Shown here: positions 13,752-28,684 of the stretch, piece after piece
Numbering within the stretch: the stretch's first letter is position 1
Layout of the letters: every line of letters starts with the position of its first letter
NCBI RefSeq assembly: GCF_035594125.1
Contig: NC_087191.1
Location: 3,580,467 to 3,644,466, forward strand
DNA from: Scylla paramamosain
Lineage: Eukaryota > Arthropoda > Malacostraca > Decapoda > Portunidae
Length of the DNA: 64,000 nt
Reading direction: 5' to 3'
Notes under the pieces: model-generated
Database searches by the model: none
Told to the model about the DNA's origin: nothing
Seen by the model: the letters and a program-made list of their open reading frames with translations, nothing else
Translations under genes and position numbers: made by a program

Positions 13752-14013
13752 TTAATTTGTGTTGGTCAAGATGAATTTCGTGTTTCTTGTTCCTGGCATT
13801 GCCAAGAAAATTTGCTTACTTTCGAACTAAAACCATGAAACCGTTCTTGTGTCGCCCAACCACGCGAGCCAAGCACACCAAGCTCTGAGCGTTGGAATGC
13901 TGATCATTTACCATGCCTAAAACAATACAAACAAAATTCATAAATACTTACGTATGTGCAGCGCGAATGAGTTGACCTCGATCGTGAGAAAGTGAAAACT
14001 TCCAGAAATTTGC

Positions 14014-14787
<774 letters not shown>

Positions 14788-14875
<88 letters not shown>
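14788..14875. repeat. (AT)n microsatellite, about 88 bp
   Basis: A TA run preceded by GGCGGTAATA and followed 30 bp later by a 14-A tract. Confidence 0.97.
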
Positions 14876-14877
<2 letters not shown>

Positions 14878-15023
14878 CAAGTCACATTAAACCGAATTCA
14901 TGTAAAAAAAAAAAAAAATCGTGTAAACTGATACTCACCTGGCCTTCCTCACGGTCTCGACAAGTTGTGCTTTTATTTCCTCCTTGTAGTGCCGAAGAAC
15001 CAATGCGCGCATGAACATAATAA

Positions 15024-15098
15024 TATAGTAATAACAGCAATAATAACGATGATGATGATAATAATATTAATGATAATGATAATAGTAACAACAACAAG

Positions 15099-15178
<80 letters not shown>
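15024..15178. repeat. Compound (AAT)n/(GAT)n/(AAC)n microsatellite
   Basis: AAT, GAT, AAC and again AAT triplets follow each other in one continuous trinucleotide register. Confidence 0.95.
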
Positions 15179-15694
15179 CACTATTCAATTTGAACATAGA
15201 TTTAAGGTTTTCAGTTCAAGAGCGGTAAGTTATTTTAAAATATTAATAGTTATGTCAAAAACAGAGAAGCTTTTAGGAAGAAGTGCACTGCAGTTAGATA
15301 AAAAAAAAAAAAGTATGAAAAAAATCAATTAAAATATAAAAAAAAAATAAAACGAATCAAGACTTATCGGTGAGAGAGAATAAAATTACATGATTTAATG
15401 TTCTCTGGCATTAATGTACTTTTCTTCTTATGACTGAGAGTTGATTCCTTTTACTGTCAAAGACAATTCATAAGAAATGTTTCGTTGCCAGCACTCAAGT
15501 TTGCTGATGTTCTTCTGTGAACGGCAGAGTCGGGGGTTTAGAGATTAAGCGGGTGGCAGTAAAGTGGAAAAAAAAAAAAAAATCATATGGGGCCGAAATA
15601 AAGAAAATGCATAAACATACTGGTAATGTTAAAATGAAAGGTAAAGCGTAAACAAAAAAAATAAGGTCGATCAAATAAAAATAAATAAATAAAA

Positions 15695-18202
<2,508 letters not shown>

Positions 18203-18279
<77 letters not shown>
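18203..18279. repeat. (GA)n microsatellite, about 77 bp
   Basis: A perfect GA run followed by (AATA)n to about 18322. Confidence 0.98.
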
Positions 18280-18282
<3 letters not shown>

Positions 18283-18546
18283 AATAAATAAATAAATACA
18301 TAAATAAATAAATAAATAAATAAGTAAAACGATAAAACTATTTACTCAGTGTGTGCACTGTGTTTCCATCCTGTTACTGTGTTCACTCCCCGCTCTCACC
18401 AGTTCACAGTGCTAGGTGGTCACGCACGGTCAAAATTTCTCCTGCTTAGTTCTTCGAAGAATTACAAACGAGTTTAACAAAAGTAGAACCATTAAAGTTC
18501 TTCGTGTGATCTGTCATTTACCAAACAGAGTTTAGCATAATAAAAG

Positions 18547-18653
<107 letters not shown>

Positions 18654-18721
18654 GTACGTATACCATGTCATTTTTTATTGTATATTTTGAGCTCTCGGAC
18701 TGCCTATACTTAATAAACTAC

Positions 18722-18722
18722 C

Positions 18723-18787
<65 letters not shown>
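18722..18787. repeat. (ATT)n microsatellite
   Basis: A perfect ATT triplet run. Confidence 0.97.
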
Positions 18788-18788
<1 letters not shown>

Positions 18789-19792
18789 TTATCTCTTATA
18801 TATACTTGAGAGGGTAGAGACAACCATAGTCTTGGATGAAAATCTCACCCGCACCCGACTCACCTCTTAGAAGTTTGAAACTCGCGCGCTGGACGCGACA
18901 TGTTTTGATAGACATTGTAACTTGTTAAAGCGAAGATACTTTGAGATAACCATGCAAAAACCAGGCAGAGGAGGATATCAGCTATAGGAAGTAAAAAGAG
19001 ACAACAGCATGGATCCCGTGCTATAAAGTAATGCCAATAAGAATCTCGACCAATCACCATCTGCCAGGCTCAAACGGAACAATACTGATGCCAACTTGAG
19101 GACCTACGGAACCTCCCTCAGTTCTCCCTGGCCTGTCCAGGCCACCTGCTAACACGATTCTCCCAGGTAGACGCGGTGAGTAGGAAATATCCAACCGTGT
19201 GCCGATAACACCAAGCTAGCAACCAGCAAGGGAAATGATCCCTCAATCCTGCCACAGGTGTTGTCAAGGGACGCCCAGGGACTAAAAGGGACCCCAAGGG
19301 ACGCCAGACTCCGGTAGAGGCTCATGGCTCCGGTTACCTCTTTCAACCTCACCATCATCAGCTAGACCAGGGCCCGTATTCTTCATAAAGTTATGACACG
19401 TGTCAAAGCTATGGCAGATGAGTATAATAACTTTGAACATCTATCATAAGTCGTATGTCATAAGTTCTGACTAGCCGAACCGTCTATCATAGCCATCCAC
19501 CTGCTATACGTAGCGCTTACTTAATTTCAAATATTGAAAGAAAAACGAAAAAAAAAAAACTATCGTTTATCATCATTTTATAGCCTCTAAAAAAATATTC
19601 CTTCGTTTTTATGTGTTTGGAGAATAGACACAATGTATAAGATAGTGATTCAGTCTTTGAAACAAGATAAATATGGTCCCGTCAAAGCGCCTAAACGTAA
19701 ACAAGCACAGTTTTTGAGATACCTCCTGACAATGAACATCTGCAGGATAGAACTTTCAACTACTCCCAAGCGCACCCGCAAGGCATACTGGA

Positions 19793-20014
19793 ATGAATGA
19801 GCTATACAAAAAACATGTGTATGTTCTTAAGAACGCTTTTGGTAAGCCCGGTGTTCCTAACCGGGCTAAGCAAGATTTGTGGGAATCCATTGCCCACGAG
19901 ATCAACAGCAAGTTCTCCGTGGACCGCACCAAGAAGGTGATGAAGAGGTGATTCACCATCGCTTTCAAATCACGGCAGAAGCTCAAGGACTTTAATAATC
20001 GCCGTGCTGTAACC
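19793..20014 (+). pseudogene. Myb/SANT (zeste-like) DNA-binding exon, probably of a DNA transposon
   Basis: The frame opens at ATG 19793 and reads MNELYKKHVYVLKNAFGKPG, then RAKQDLWESIAHEINSKFSV and DRTKKVMKR. A TGA (19949, probably from TGG) follows, then FTIAFKSRQKLKDFNNRRA. The spacing of aromatic and basic residues fits the Myb/SANT or zeste-like DNA-binding domain found in host regulators and in accessory proteins of Harbinger-type transposons. It ends at a good splice donor (CCG then GTAAGT at 20015). The stop and the nearby CCCGTATTC-type sequence at 19374 favour a transposon remnant. Confidence 0.5.
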
Positions 20015-20300
20015 GGTAAGTAATTTGTGCTTTTATGGGACAGACATAGGTGTGTGTATACTGAATAAGGTCAGGGTGAGATCATGCAAGCATATGTAGC
20101 ATGCCTGCACAGGCATTATATTTTACAGTTTCTCAGATCATGAAAGCTGATATAAAAATACAATGTGGGCGGCCTGTACAGGCATTATTAATTACAATTT
20201 CCCTCTAATAAATTTTCAGGATTAGTAATCAGAATAGAACTAAAAATAACGGATTCAGTCTTGAAAAAAAAAAATAGGTTTAAGAAAGAGATAGAAAGGA

Positions 20301-20371
20301 ATTGGTTCTTAAATGAATGGTACATTGGTAAGGACCAATTCTTAGATGAATGGTACATTGGTAAGGACTCA
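20301..20371. repeat. 36-bp tandem dimer
   Basis: Two near-identical units share ATGAATGGTACATTGGTAAG. Confidence 0.85.
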
Positions 20372-20394
20372 GTAATCAGGTTGTTAGTGCTGAG

Positions 20395-20541
20395 TCATTA
20401 CGAAGCTTTAAAAGAAGATTAGACATATTTATGGATGGGGACGATAGGAAATAGGTAGGTATACTTCATAAAGGGACTGCCGTGTGTAGGCCTGATGGCT
20501 TCTTGCAGCTTCCCTTATTTTCTAATGTTCTTATGTTCAGA
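20395..20541 (+). mobile_element. CR1-like 3' end with 8-bp tail repeats
   Basis: The sequence encodes SFKRRLDIFMDGDDRK, resembling the last residues of a CR1-type polymerase, then a short UTR. It ends in the 8-bp repeats TTCTAATG TTCTTATG TTC (about 20520-20540). CR1-type elements end in 8-bp microsatellites instead of poly(A). The related minus-strand fragment at 53110-53270 supports a dispersed family. Confidence 0.5.
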
Positions 20542-21053
20542 AGGCAGTGGTAAATGGGTACTTTGATGATACATCACTATTTCAGTCATATTTTTCTTAC
20601 ATTCGTAAGCCTCACGTGAATTATCTCAATGACACTGTGAATAAACTTAACAAAACTGGATACAAAAATCAGTATGAATATGATGATGTAGAAGGCAGGA
20701 GAAATGGGTGACTAACAGCTGCAGAGGTCATCGCGATGTGTTTGGACCTGGCGTGGGGCACTGCGGTGATCACTGTGAGGCTAACTGTTCGATTAAGGTC
20801 CGAATGACTTCCTTTAATTTGTAGTACTGTATACAGTGTAATTAAATATCATAATACTGTAAAGAATCACATGAGTGTATCACTAAGTATGAAAACTTGA
20901 ACTCATCTATCAAGAAAGATTAGGTCAAGATCTCGTAGTGCAAATTAAAGTATACGCCAAACTGATACAGTGAACACGGGCGACCGCGCGAGGATTAGTG
21001 ACCTGACCTTGACATTCCAATCCCACCCTTTCTCATCTCCTTCCTCCTGTCCA

Positions 21054-21057
<4 letters not shown>

Positions 21058-21107
<50 letters not shown>

Positions 21108-21113
21108 TGTGTG
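21058..21113. repeat. (GT)n microsatellite
   Basis: A TG run with one A interruption, 20 bp upstream of a long (AT)n tract. Confidence 0.97.
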
Positions 21114-21132
21114 AAAGAATTAAACGTCACCA

Positions 21133-21393
<261 letters not shown>

Positions 21394-21719
21394 ACGAAGT
21401 TCCGAGACAACAAAAACTTTCTTCTAAAATAACAAACTACTGAACTTGATCAAGTTTACCTTAATTTTAAAAACACAGTCTCATATCTAGATTTCAATTG
21501 CCTTTATATCTGACTAAAACGCAGTAATGACTCAAAATTAAGACATTATAAAATCAATCAGAATAAGAAATTAGAAGCTCTGGGTATCCAGATCAACAAT
21601 GCAGTCAACAAAAATAAAGCAGTTATCAAACTCAGACAGAACACTTACTACCTCAAATTGCTGTACTTTCACTGGGACTCTCATACCCCATCCCTAAATG
21701 TTAAATAAATTTTATGAAC

Positions 21720-21751
21720 CATTTATTTATATATTTTTATTTATTTATTTC

Positions 21752-21786
<35 letters not shown>

Positions 21787-21787
21787 T
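21720..21787. repeat. (TTTA)n microsatellite inside the Penelope-like element
   Basis: Tetranucleotide TTTA/ATTT repeats. Confidence 0.95.
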
Positions 21788-21839
21788 CTTTTGCCTTCGA
21801 ACACTTAGTTCATACTCTTAAATGCTTACCTTACAAGCC

Positions 21840-23160
21840 CAAAGAATGGGGAAGCTTCATTAAGGATATCTCCGCTAGAGTTCACTGATCTTTTCAAGAC
21901 TTCAACACAATTAAACGTTCCTTTTTTAAATTACAAGAAACTCCACGACTCACTCATTAAATTAAAATCAGGTAACTCAATTATTATCGCTAGACCAGGC
22001 AAAGGTCGTTGCACAGAGGTTATGAAAAAAAAAATTACATTAGTAAAGTTGAACACATCTTAAGTGATACATCTAAATTTAGATTAATTAAAGACAAACC
22101 CTTTCATTATATTACTAAATTTGAAGATAAACTAGCAAGACTACTGATAAGTTTCCTTAAACTAAATGCTATCACTAAAGATATCATTAACCAACTGTTC
22201 ACTTGTGGCTCGTCCCTAGGCACCCTTTACGGCCTTCCAAAAACTTACAAAGTCGGCAATCTTATAACATCGTTAGTACCATTAGTACTTTCAATTACAA
22301 ATTAGCTAAATATTTTGTCCCCATATTGGAACCTCTTAACATCAAATAGATTCACCTAAAATAATTCTTACGATTTCGTTAAATAAATAAATAAATTAGA
22401 AGTCAATAATACTTCCATGGCCAGTTTTGATATAAAATCACTATTTATTAATATTCTCCTTGATGAAACCATTCTGATCATCTGCAATGAACTATTTAAA
22501 GACCATGACACTTACTTTAATTACATTGTTTAATGACAAATTATATGTTCAAGTTAATAGCATGGTGGCCATGGGTTCTTGTTTTGGCCCCATTCTAGTT
22601 AATGTTTTCTTATGAAAGCAACTGTCTCAATGATTGCCCTGGTGAAAACAAACCTATCTTTTACAGAAGATACGTTGATAATACCTTCTTTTTATTCAAA
22701 CAGTATCAACACATACCTATATTCCTCAGTTATTTTAATTCAAAACACCCCAATATTGAATTCACATACGACACAAAACAATGGCTCTATGGCGCTTTTA
22801 GATGTACTCGTAATAATAACTGCACACAACAGTTTACCGCAAACCAACTTTCACTGGTTTGGTGATTAATTCTCTTTTTATTCCTCAGTTATTTAATATC
22901 AATACTATTAGAACTCACCCATATCGTTGCTACAGTCTATCTTCAAACTGGTTTACGTTTTACCATGAGATCAACTTTTTAAGGACTTTTTTTTCCCATA
23001 ATAACGGGTTTCCACTAAACATCATTGATAATACTATCTATAACTTTCTAGAGAGTAAACTCAATAAGCCTTCCTTTAATAACACCAGATGACACCTAAG
23101 AAATACATAAAATTACCGTACTATGGCCATCTTAGTTATACTATTAGAAAAAAGACTTAG
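21840..23160 (+). pseudogene. Penelope-type reverse transcriptase (broken)
   Basis: Readable blocks in order are YISKVEHILSDTSKFRLIKD, then FEDKLARLLISFLK and GTLYGLPKTYK (the fingers; GxxYGLPKxHK is characteristic), LLTSNRFT, MASFDIKSLFINI (motif A, with the aspartate retained), HGGHGFLFWP (normally MGSPLGP), FYRRYVDNTFFLFKQ (motif C, YVDN where YVDD is expected) and HPNIEFTYD. The catalytic box is thus mutated at its last aspartate. Later sequence reading KLPYYGHLSYTIRKK near 23105-23150 matches the connection toward the endonuclease. Confidence 0.85.
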
Positions 23161-23171
23161 TACCATACTTA

Positions 23172-23557
23172 ATTAACCCTTACACTGCCGGATCGTCTTT
23201 CAAAGCATGTAAATATAAGCTGTATTTTTATTTTCGTTATTAGAAATTTTATTCGAATTCCATTCTTCCCAAAAGATAGCGTTTGTACTCAATATACATT
23301 AAAAAAAAAAAAAAAAAAATGAAGTGAAGTGTTTCTCAGTGTATGTACCTAACCGTGTAACTTTTGCTGTCTATATAAATGCGGTATACAAATCTCGTTG
23401 AATTTTATAATTACGTGAGGATTGAGGTGAATGTTGTAGAAATTATGTATCTTCACTGCGAGGGGCACAGGAATTACCGACTCCATTGTTTACCAATATA
23501 ACAATGCCTCTAGAAATTATCATATTTTATGTACTATCTCAATAAAACTTTACTTCA

Positions 23558-23618
<61 letters not shown>
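23172..23618. repeat. Dispersed repeat R1, complete copy with (GA)n tail
   Basis: The unit begins TTAACCCTTACACTGCC, has a 20-A run in its middle (23300-23319), continues through TATAAATGCGGTATACAAAT, and ends ACTTTACTTCAACGGAGAGA leading into (GA)n (23563-23618). A second copy is found split at 58484-58617 and 62190-62504, and it also ends in (GA)n. I recognise no coding sequence or tRNA-like promoter. Confidence 0.8.
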
Positions 23619-23621
<3 letters not shown>

Positions 23622-23736
23622 AATCATTCCCTTCGACAGTTGCACGGTGAGTAATCACAAGAGTGGGCGTGGCTTATGTGGGTGGTGCCCGGCAGTTGCC
23701 AAGACGAAACAATTCCATCAGCACAACTGAGGTGTA

Positions 23737-25195
23737 TTTTTTTTTTTTTTTTATGCAGGAAGGACACTGGCCAAGGGCAACAAAAATCCAATAGAAAAAA
23801 AAAATTCCCCACTGAAATGCCAGTCCCACAAAAGGGTCAAAGCAGTGGTCAAAAATTGATGAATAAGGGTCTTGAAACCTCCCTCTTAAAGGTATTCAAG
23901 TCATAGGAAGGTGGAAATACAGAAGCAGGCAGGGAGTTCCAGAGTTTACCAGAGAAAGGGATGAATGATTGCGTTAGAGAGGTGGACAGAATAGGGGTGA
24001 GAGAAAGAAGAAAGTCTTGTGCACCGAGGCCCCGGAAGGAGGGGAGGCATGCAGTTAGCAAGATCAGAAGAGCAGTTAGCATGAAAATAGCGGTAAAAGA
24101 CAGCTAGATATGCAACATTGCGGCGGTGAGAGAGAGGCTGAAGACAGTCAGTTAGAGGAGAGGAGTTGATGAGACGAAAAACTTTTGATTCCACCCTGTC
24201 TAGAAGAGCAGTATGAGTGGAACCCCCCCCAGACATGTGAAGCATACTCTATAACTCTTGTACAGAGTTAGCAGCTGGGGGAGTGAGAAAAACTGGCGGA
24301 CACGTCTCAGAACACCTAACTTCATAGAAGCTGTTTTAGCTAGAGATGAGATGTGAAGTTTCCAGTTCAGATTATAAGTAAAGGACAGACCGAGGATGTT
24401 CAGTGTAGAAGAGGGGGACAGTTGAGTATCATTGAAGAAGAGGGGATAGTTGTCTGGAAGGTTGTGTCGAGTTGATAGATGGAGGAATTGAGTTTTTGAT
24501 GCATTAAACAATACCAAGTTTGCTCTGCCCCAATCAGAAATTTTAGAAAGATCAGAAGTCGAGCGTTCTGTGGCTTCCCTGCGTGATATGTTTACCTCCT
24601 GAAGGGTTGGACGTCTATGAAAAGACGTGGAAAAGTATCATCAGCGTAGGAGGTATAAGTGGTATCATCAGCGTAGGAGTGGATAGGACAAGAAGTTTGG
24701 TTTAGAAGATCATTAATGAATAATAAGAGAGTGGGTGACAGGACAGAACCCTGAGGAACACCACTGTTAATAGATTTAGGAGAAGAACAGTGACCGTCTA
24801 CCACAGCAGCAATAGAACGGTCAGAAAGGAAACTTGAGATGAAGTTACAGAGAGGATAGAAACCGTAGAAGGGTAGTTTGGAAATCAAAGCTTTGTGCCA
24901 GACTCTACCAAAAGCTTTTGATATGTCCAAGGCAACAGCAAAAGTTTCACCAAAATCTCTAAAAGAGGATGACCAAGACTCAGTAAGGAAAGCCAGAAGA
25001 TCACCAGTAGAACGGCCTTGACGGAACCCATACTGGCGATCAGATAGAAGGTTGTGAAGTAATAGATGTTTAAGAATCTTCCTGTTGAGGATAGATTCAA
25101 AAACTTTAGATAGGCAGGAAATTAAAGCAATAGGACGGTAGTTTGAGGGATTAGAACGGTCACCCTTTTTAGGAACGGGTTTAGTGTAGGCAAAC
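23737..25195 (-). mobile_element. Family A copy on the minus strand, 5' truncated
   Basis: Its poly(A) tail appears as a T-run at 23737-23752. The copy runs upstream on the minus strand to the RT fingers ([20 protein letters not shown]), where it is truncated at about 25195. It is inserted into the Penelope-like element between the RT and the GIY-YIG domain. It carries the duplicated YADD box shared with the copy at 28685-31993. Confidence 0.92.
24592..25195 (-). pseudogene. Family A reverse transcriptase, minus-strand copy
   Basis: One open frame covers the fingers ([20 protein letters not shown]), QYGFRQGRSTGDLLAFLTES, motif A (FAVALDISKAFGRVWHKALI), motif B (SGVPQGSVLSPTLLLFINDL) and motif C (SYADDT). 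A second SYADDT follows nine codons later, because 17 bp are repeated (24635-24651 and 24662-24678 on plus coordinates), and the frame then shifts. The downstream thumb and C-terminal domain continue in another frame (24517-23849). Confidence 0.9.
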
Positions 25196-25199
25196 AGTG

Positions 25200-25610
25200 G
25201 CAGTGAAAGGGTTAAAACACAATACCCTGACACTAAATTCAATTTCATCTTCTCAAATAGCTTTACTGTTCCCTTTTTCTTTAAATTTAAAGACAGCATT
25301 CCTACTGGACCAACTCCAATATCATTTATGAATTTAATTGTTCGAGTTGTAAGACTCGATATATTGGAGAAACCAAGAGGAATCTTTCACATAGAATGAG
25401 TGAACATAGAGGTGTTTCGACATGCACACAGAAACCACTACCTCATTCCCCTTTCTCTGCAATAAGAATACACTCACACGAACATGACCACCATTAAAAA
25501 AAAAAAAAAAAAAAAATACATAAAGCAGATGCACACACAGACATTGGATGCTATTTATATTAAACACTTCAAACCTGAATTAAATAACCATTTATCGTCA
25601 TCTCAACTGC
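25200..25610 (+). pseudogene. GIY-YIG endonuclease domain of the Penelope-like element
   Basis: After KTQYPDTKFNFIFSNSF and FFKFKDSIP, a one-base shift gives YEFNCSSCKTRYIGETKRNL, then HRMSEHRGVS. This shows the CxxC pair, the YIGET core and the conserved R and EH of GIY-YIG nucleases as found in Penelope-like elements. A run of about 20 A at 25497-25516 interrupts the C-terminal part, which resumes as LDAIYIKHFKPELNNHLSSS. The frameshift and the A-run inactivate it. Confidence 0.85.
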
Positions 25611-25640
25611 ACCTTTTATAAAACTTTGCTCGGAGTTTCT

Positions 25641-26480
25641 GTTTCTGAGCTAGTAGTCGAGCTCTCACAACACTATATCCTCTGCACATCGAGCCGGGTT
25701 AACTACCTACGCCCTACCGGCCTCTTTACATACGCTCTGCCACATAGTTCAAGTCTGCCGACCTCGTTACTATCCCTGGCCCCTCCTACTCCCTGGTACC
25801 CGGGGATTCCGAGGCAACGCCACAGCCAGGCTGGCGAGCCAGCCTACTTCCACACAGAGCATACCTCGCCGTCTCTGTCTCTCACTGGTTCCTCGTCTCA
25901 CCTGGGAAAGCTGCACGCCTGGGCTTCGTGCTGTTTCTCCCCTTGGCTCTACCGGTCGACCAGACACCACCACTGTCTCCCCACTGCCTGTGGGCTTCAC
26001 TTCCCCGGCCTTCTGCTGAGTGGATTCTTACCGGTGCACCCAACCCCGGTAACTCAGCGGGCCAATCCTCGCACTCAACAGTGGTTTGGTTATCGTGTGG
26101 TCACCTTGTTGTCTTTCCCGTGTTAATATACTCGCCTTACCTTTTTTTTTTTTTGTGCCGTTTTCATCCCCAAAGGGCTATTAGGGCATTCCTGGCTACA
26201 ACATCTTATTTCTGAGGGCGAGAGATCGTGGCCTCCTGTTTTCCCTCGCACTCTGTTAGTCCTCACCCTTCAACCACCTTCTTTCTTTCTTTGCTTGTAG
26301 AAAGATTGAGAATAATAAAGAGTTTGGACAGAAGAAGTAAAAGAAAATAAATTGAAGGAAAGTAGTAAATTAAAGATTGTGGGCAGGCCACATTGCTATT
26401 TTTTTATATGAAGTTTTTGATAGCAGTACACTCTGCCATAGGTTTAATCACCCAACCTAGAAGGTTGCTATTATCCTTCA
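25641..26480. other. Unassigned GC-richer sequence
   Basis: A 166-codon open frame on plus (25626-26126) is rich in Ser, Pro, His and Leu and has no domain I recognise. Composition alone could keep it open. No element boundary is clear. Confidence 0.35.
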
Positions 26481-26631
26481 TTACCACTACCACCATTATC
26501 ATTATCATTTTTTTTTTTTAAGCAGAGCTTGGCTAACCCAACAGCCACCTTTATCCTTAACATGGTTATATACTCGTACAGATATACGTATTTACATAAT
26601 AAGTAATGTTACTGTACAATGACTGTAGCAG

Positions 26632-27062
26632 AATCCACCTTGGCCTCTCTCCACTACCAGGTGCCTGCAGACACTACTGGTGGCCTCCACCCCTCGCCGG
26701 GGAGGAAGGGCTGACCACGGGGAGCCACCCTGCTCCTCACTGCCGTGTTGACAGCCCCACCGTCCCGACGACTCAGGGCGCGGAGCAAAGGTGAGGAACT
26801 AGGTTTGTGTGAAGTTCATCTGCCTTCTCATTAAACTTTATTATTAATATTTACTTTCTTTTCAGATCTTGTGAGTTTATAGACATATGATGCACAATCT
26901 TCCCCCGCCTCTCCCCGCTGCCAGATGTCTTGCCGACAAAGCTGGTGGTCACCACTCCTTGCCGAGGGCAGGAGCTGCCCACGGGAAGCCACCCTGCTTC
27001 ACACACCGTGTAAGACAACACCCCCGCCCGGCAACTCAGGGCGCGGAGCAGAGAGAAAGGGA
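26632..27062. repeat. Diverged direct duplication of a 160-bp GC-rich block
   Basis: Blocks 26632-26790 and about 26900-27062 both contain a TGGTGGCC or GGTGGTCACC start, GCCACCCTGCT, and end CAACTCAGGGCGCGGAGCA or GACTCAGGGCGCGGAGCA. The first ends next to AAAGGTGAGG, a donor-like sequence, and each is preceded by a pyrimidine tract with AG. Confidence 0.6.
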
Positions 27063-27224
27063 TCTCGAGTTCTCCAGGTCAATTATTCTCGCAATTTGTC
27101 TTTGTATATGCATGTATTAACATTGTTTTTCCTTTTCAGGAGTGAAAGGGTGCGGAGGAAGTCGGTTTTATCATTTTCGTTTTACAACCGCCTCATGTGA
27201 GTGTGGTAAGTGTCATTTGTATAT

Positions 27225-28684
<1,460 letters not shown>

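Larger units (their letters stand above)
21415..25640 (+). mobile_element. Penelope-like retroelement, split by insertions
   Basis: The reverse transcriptase lies at about 21840-23160 and a GIY-YIG endonuclease at about 25200-25610, both on plus and in the order typical of Penelope-like elements. Between them are about 2.0 kb of foreign sequence: a dispersed repeat with a (GA)n tail (23172-23618) and a minus-strand family A copy (23737-25195). Internal stops, frameshifts and a (TTTA)n tract (21720-21787) show that the element is dead. Confidence 0.85.

Noticed and set aside
25626..26126. 166-codon open frame as a host gene
   Set aside because: No domain, no clear exon borders, and a Ser/Pro/His-rich composition typical of chance frames in GC-richer sequence. 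It follows a retroelement end directly.
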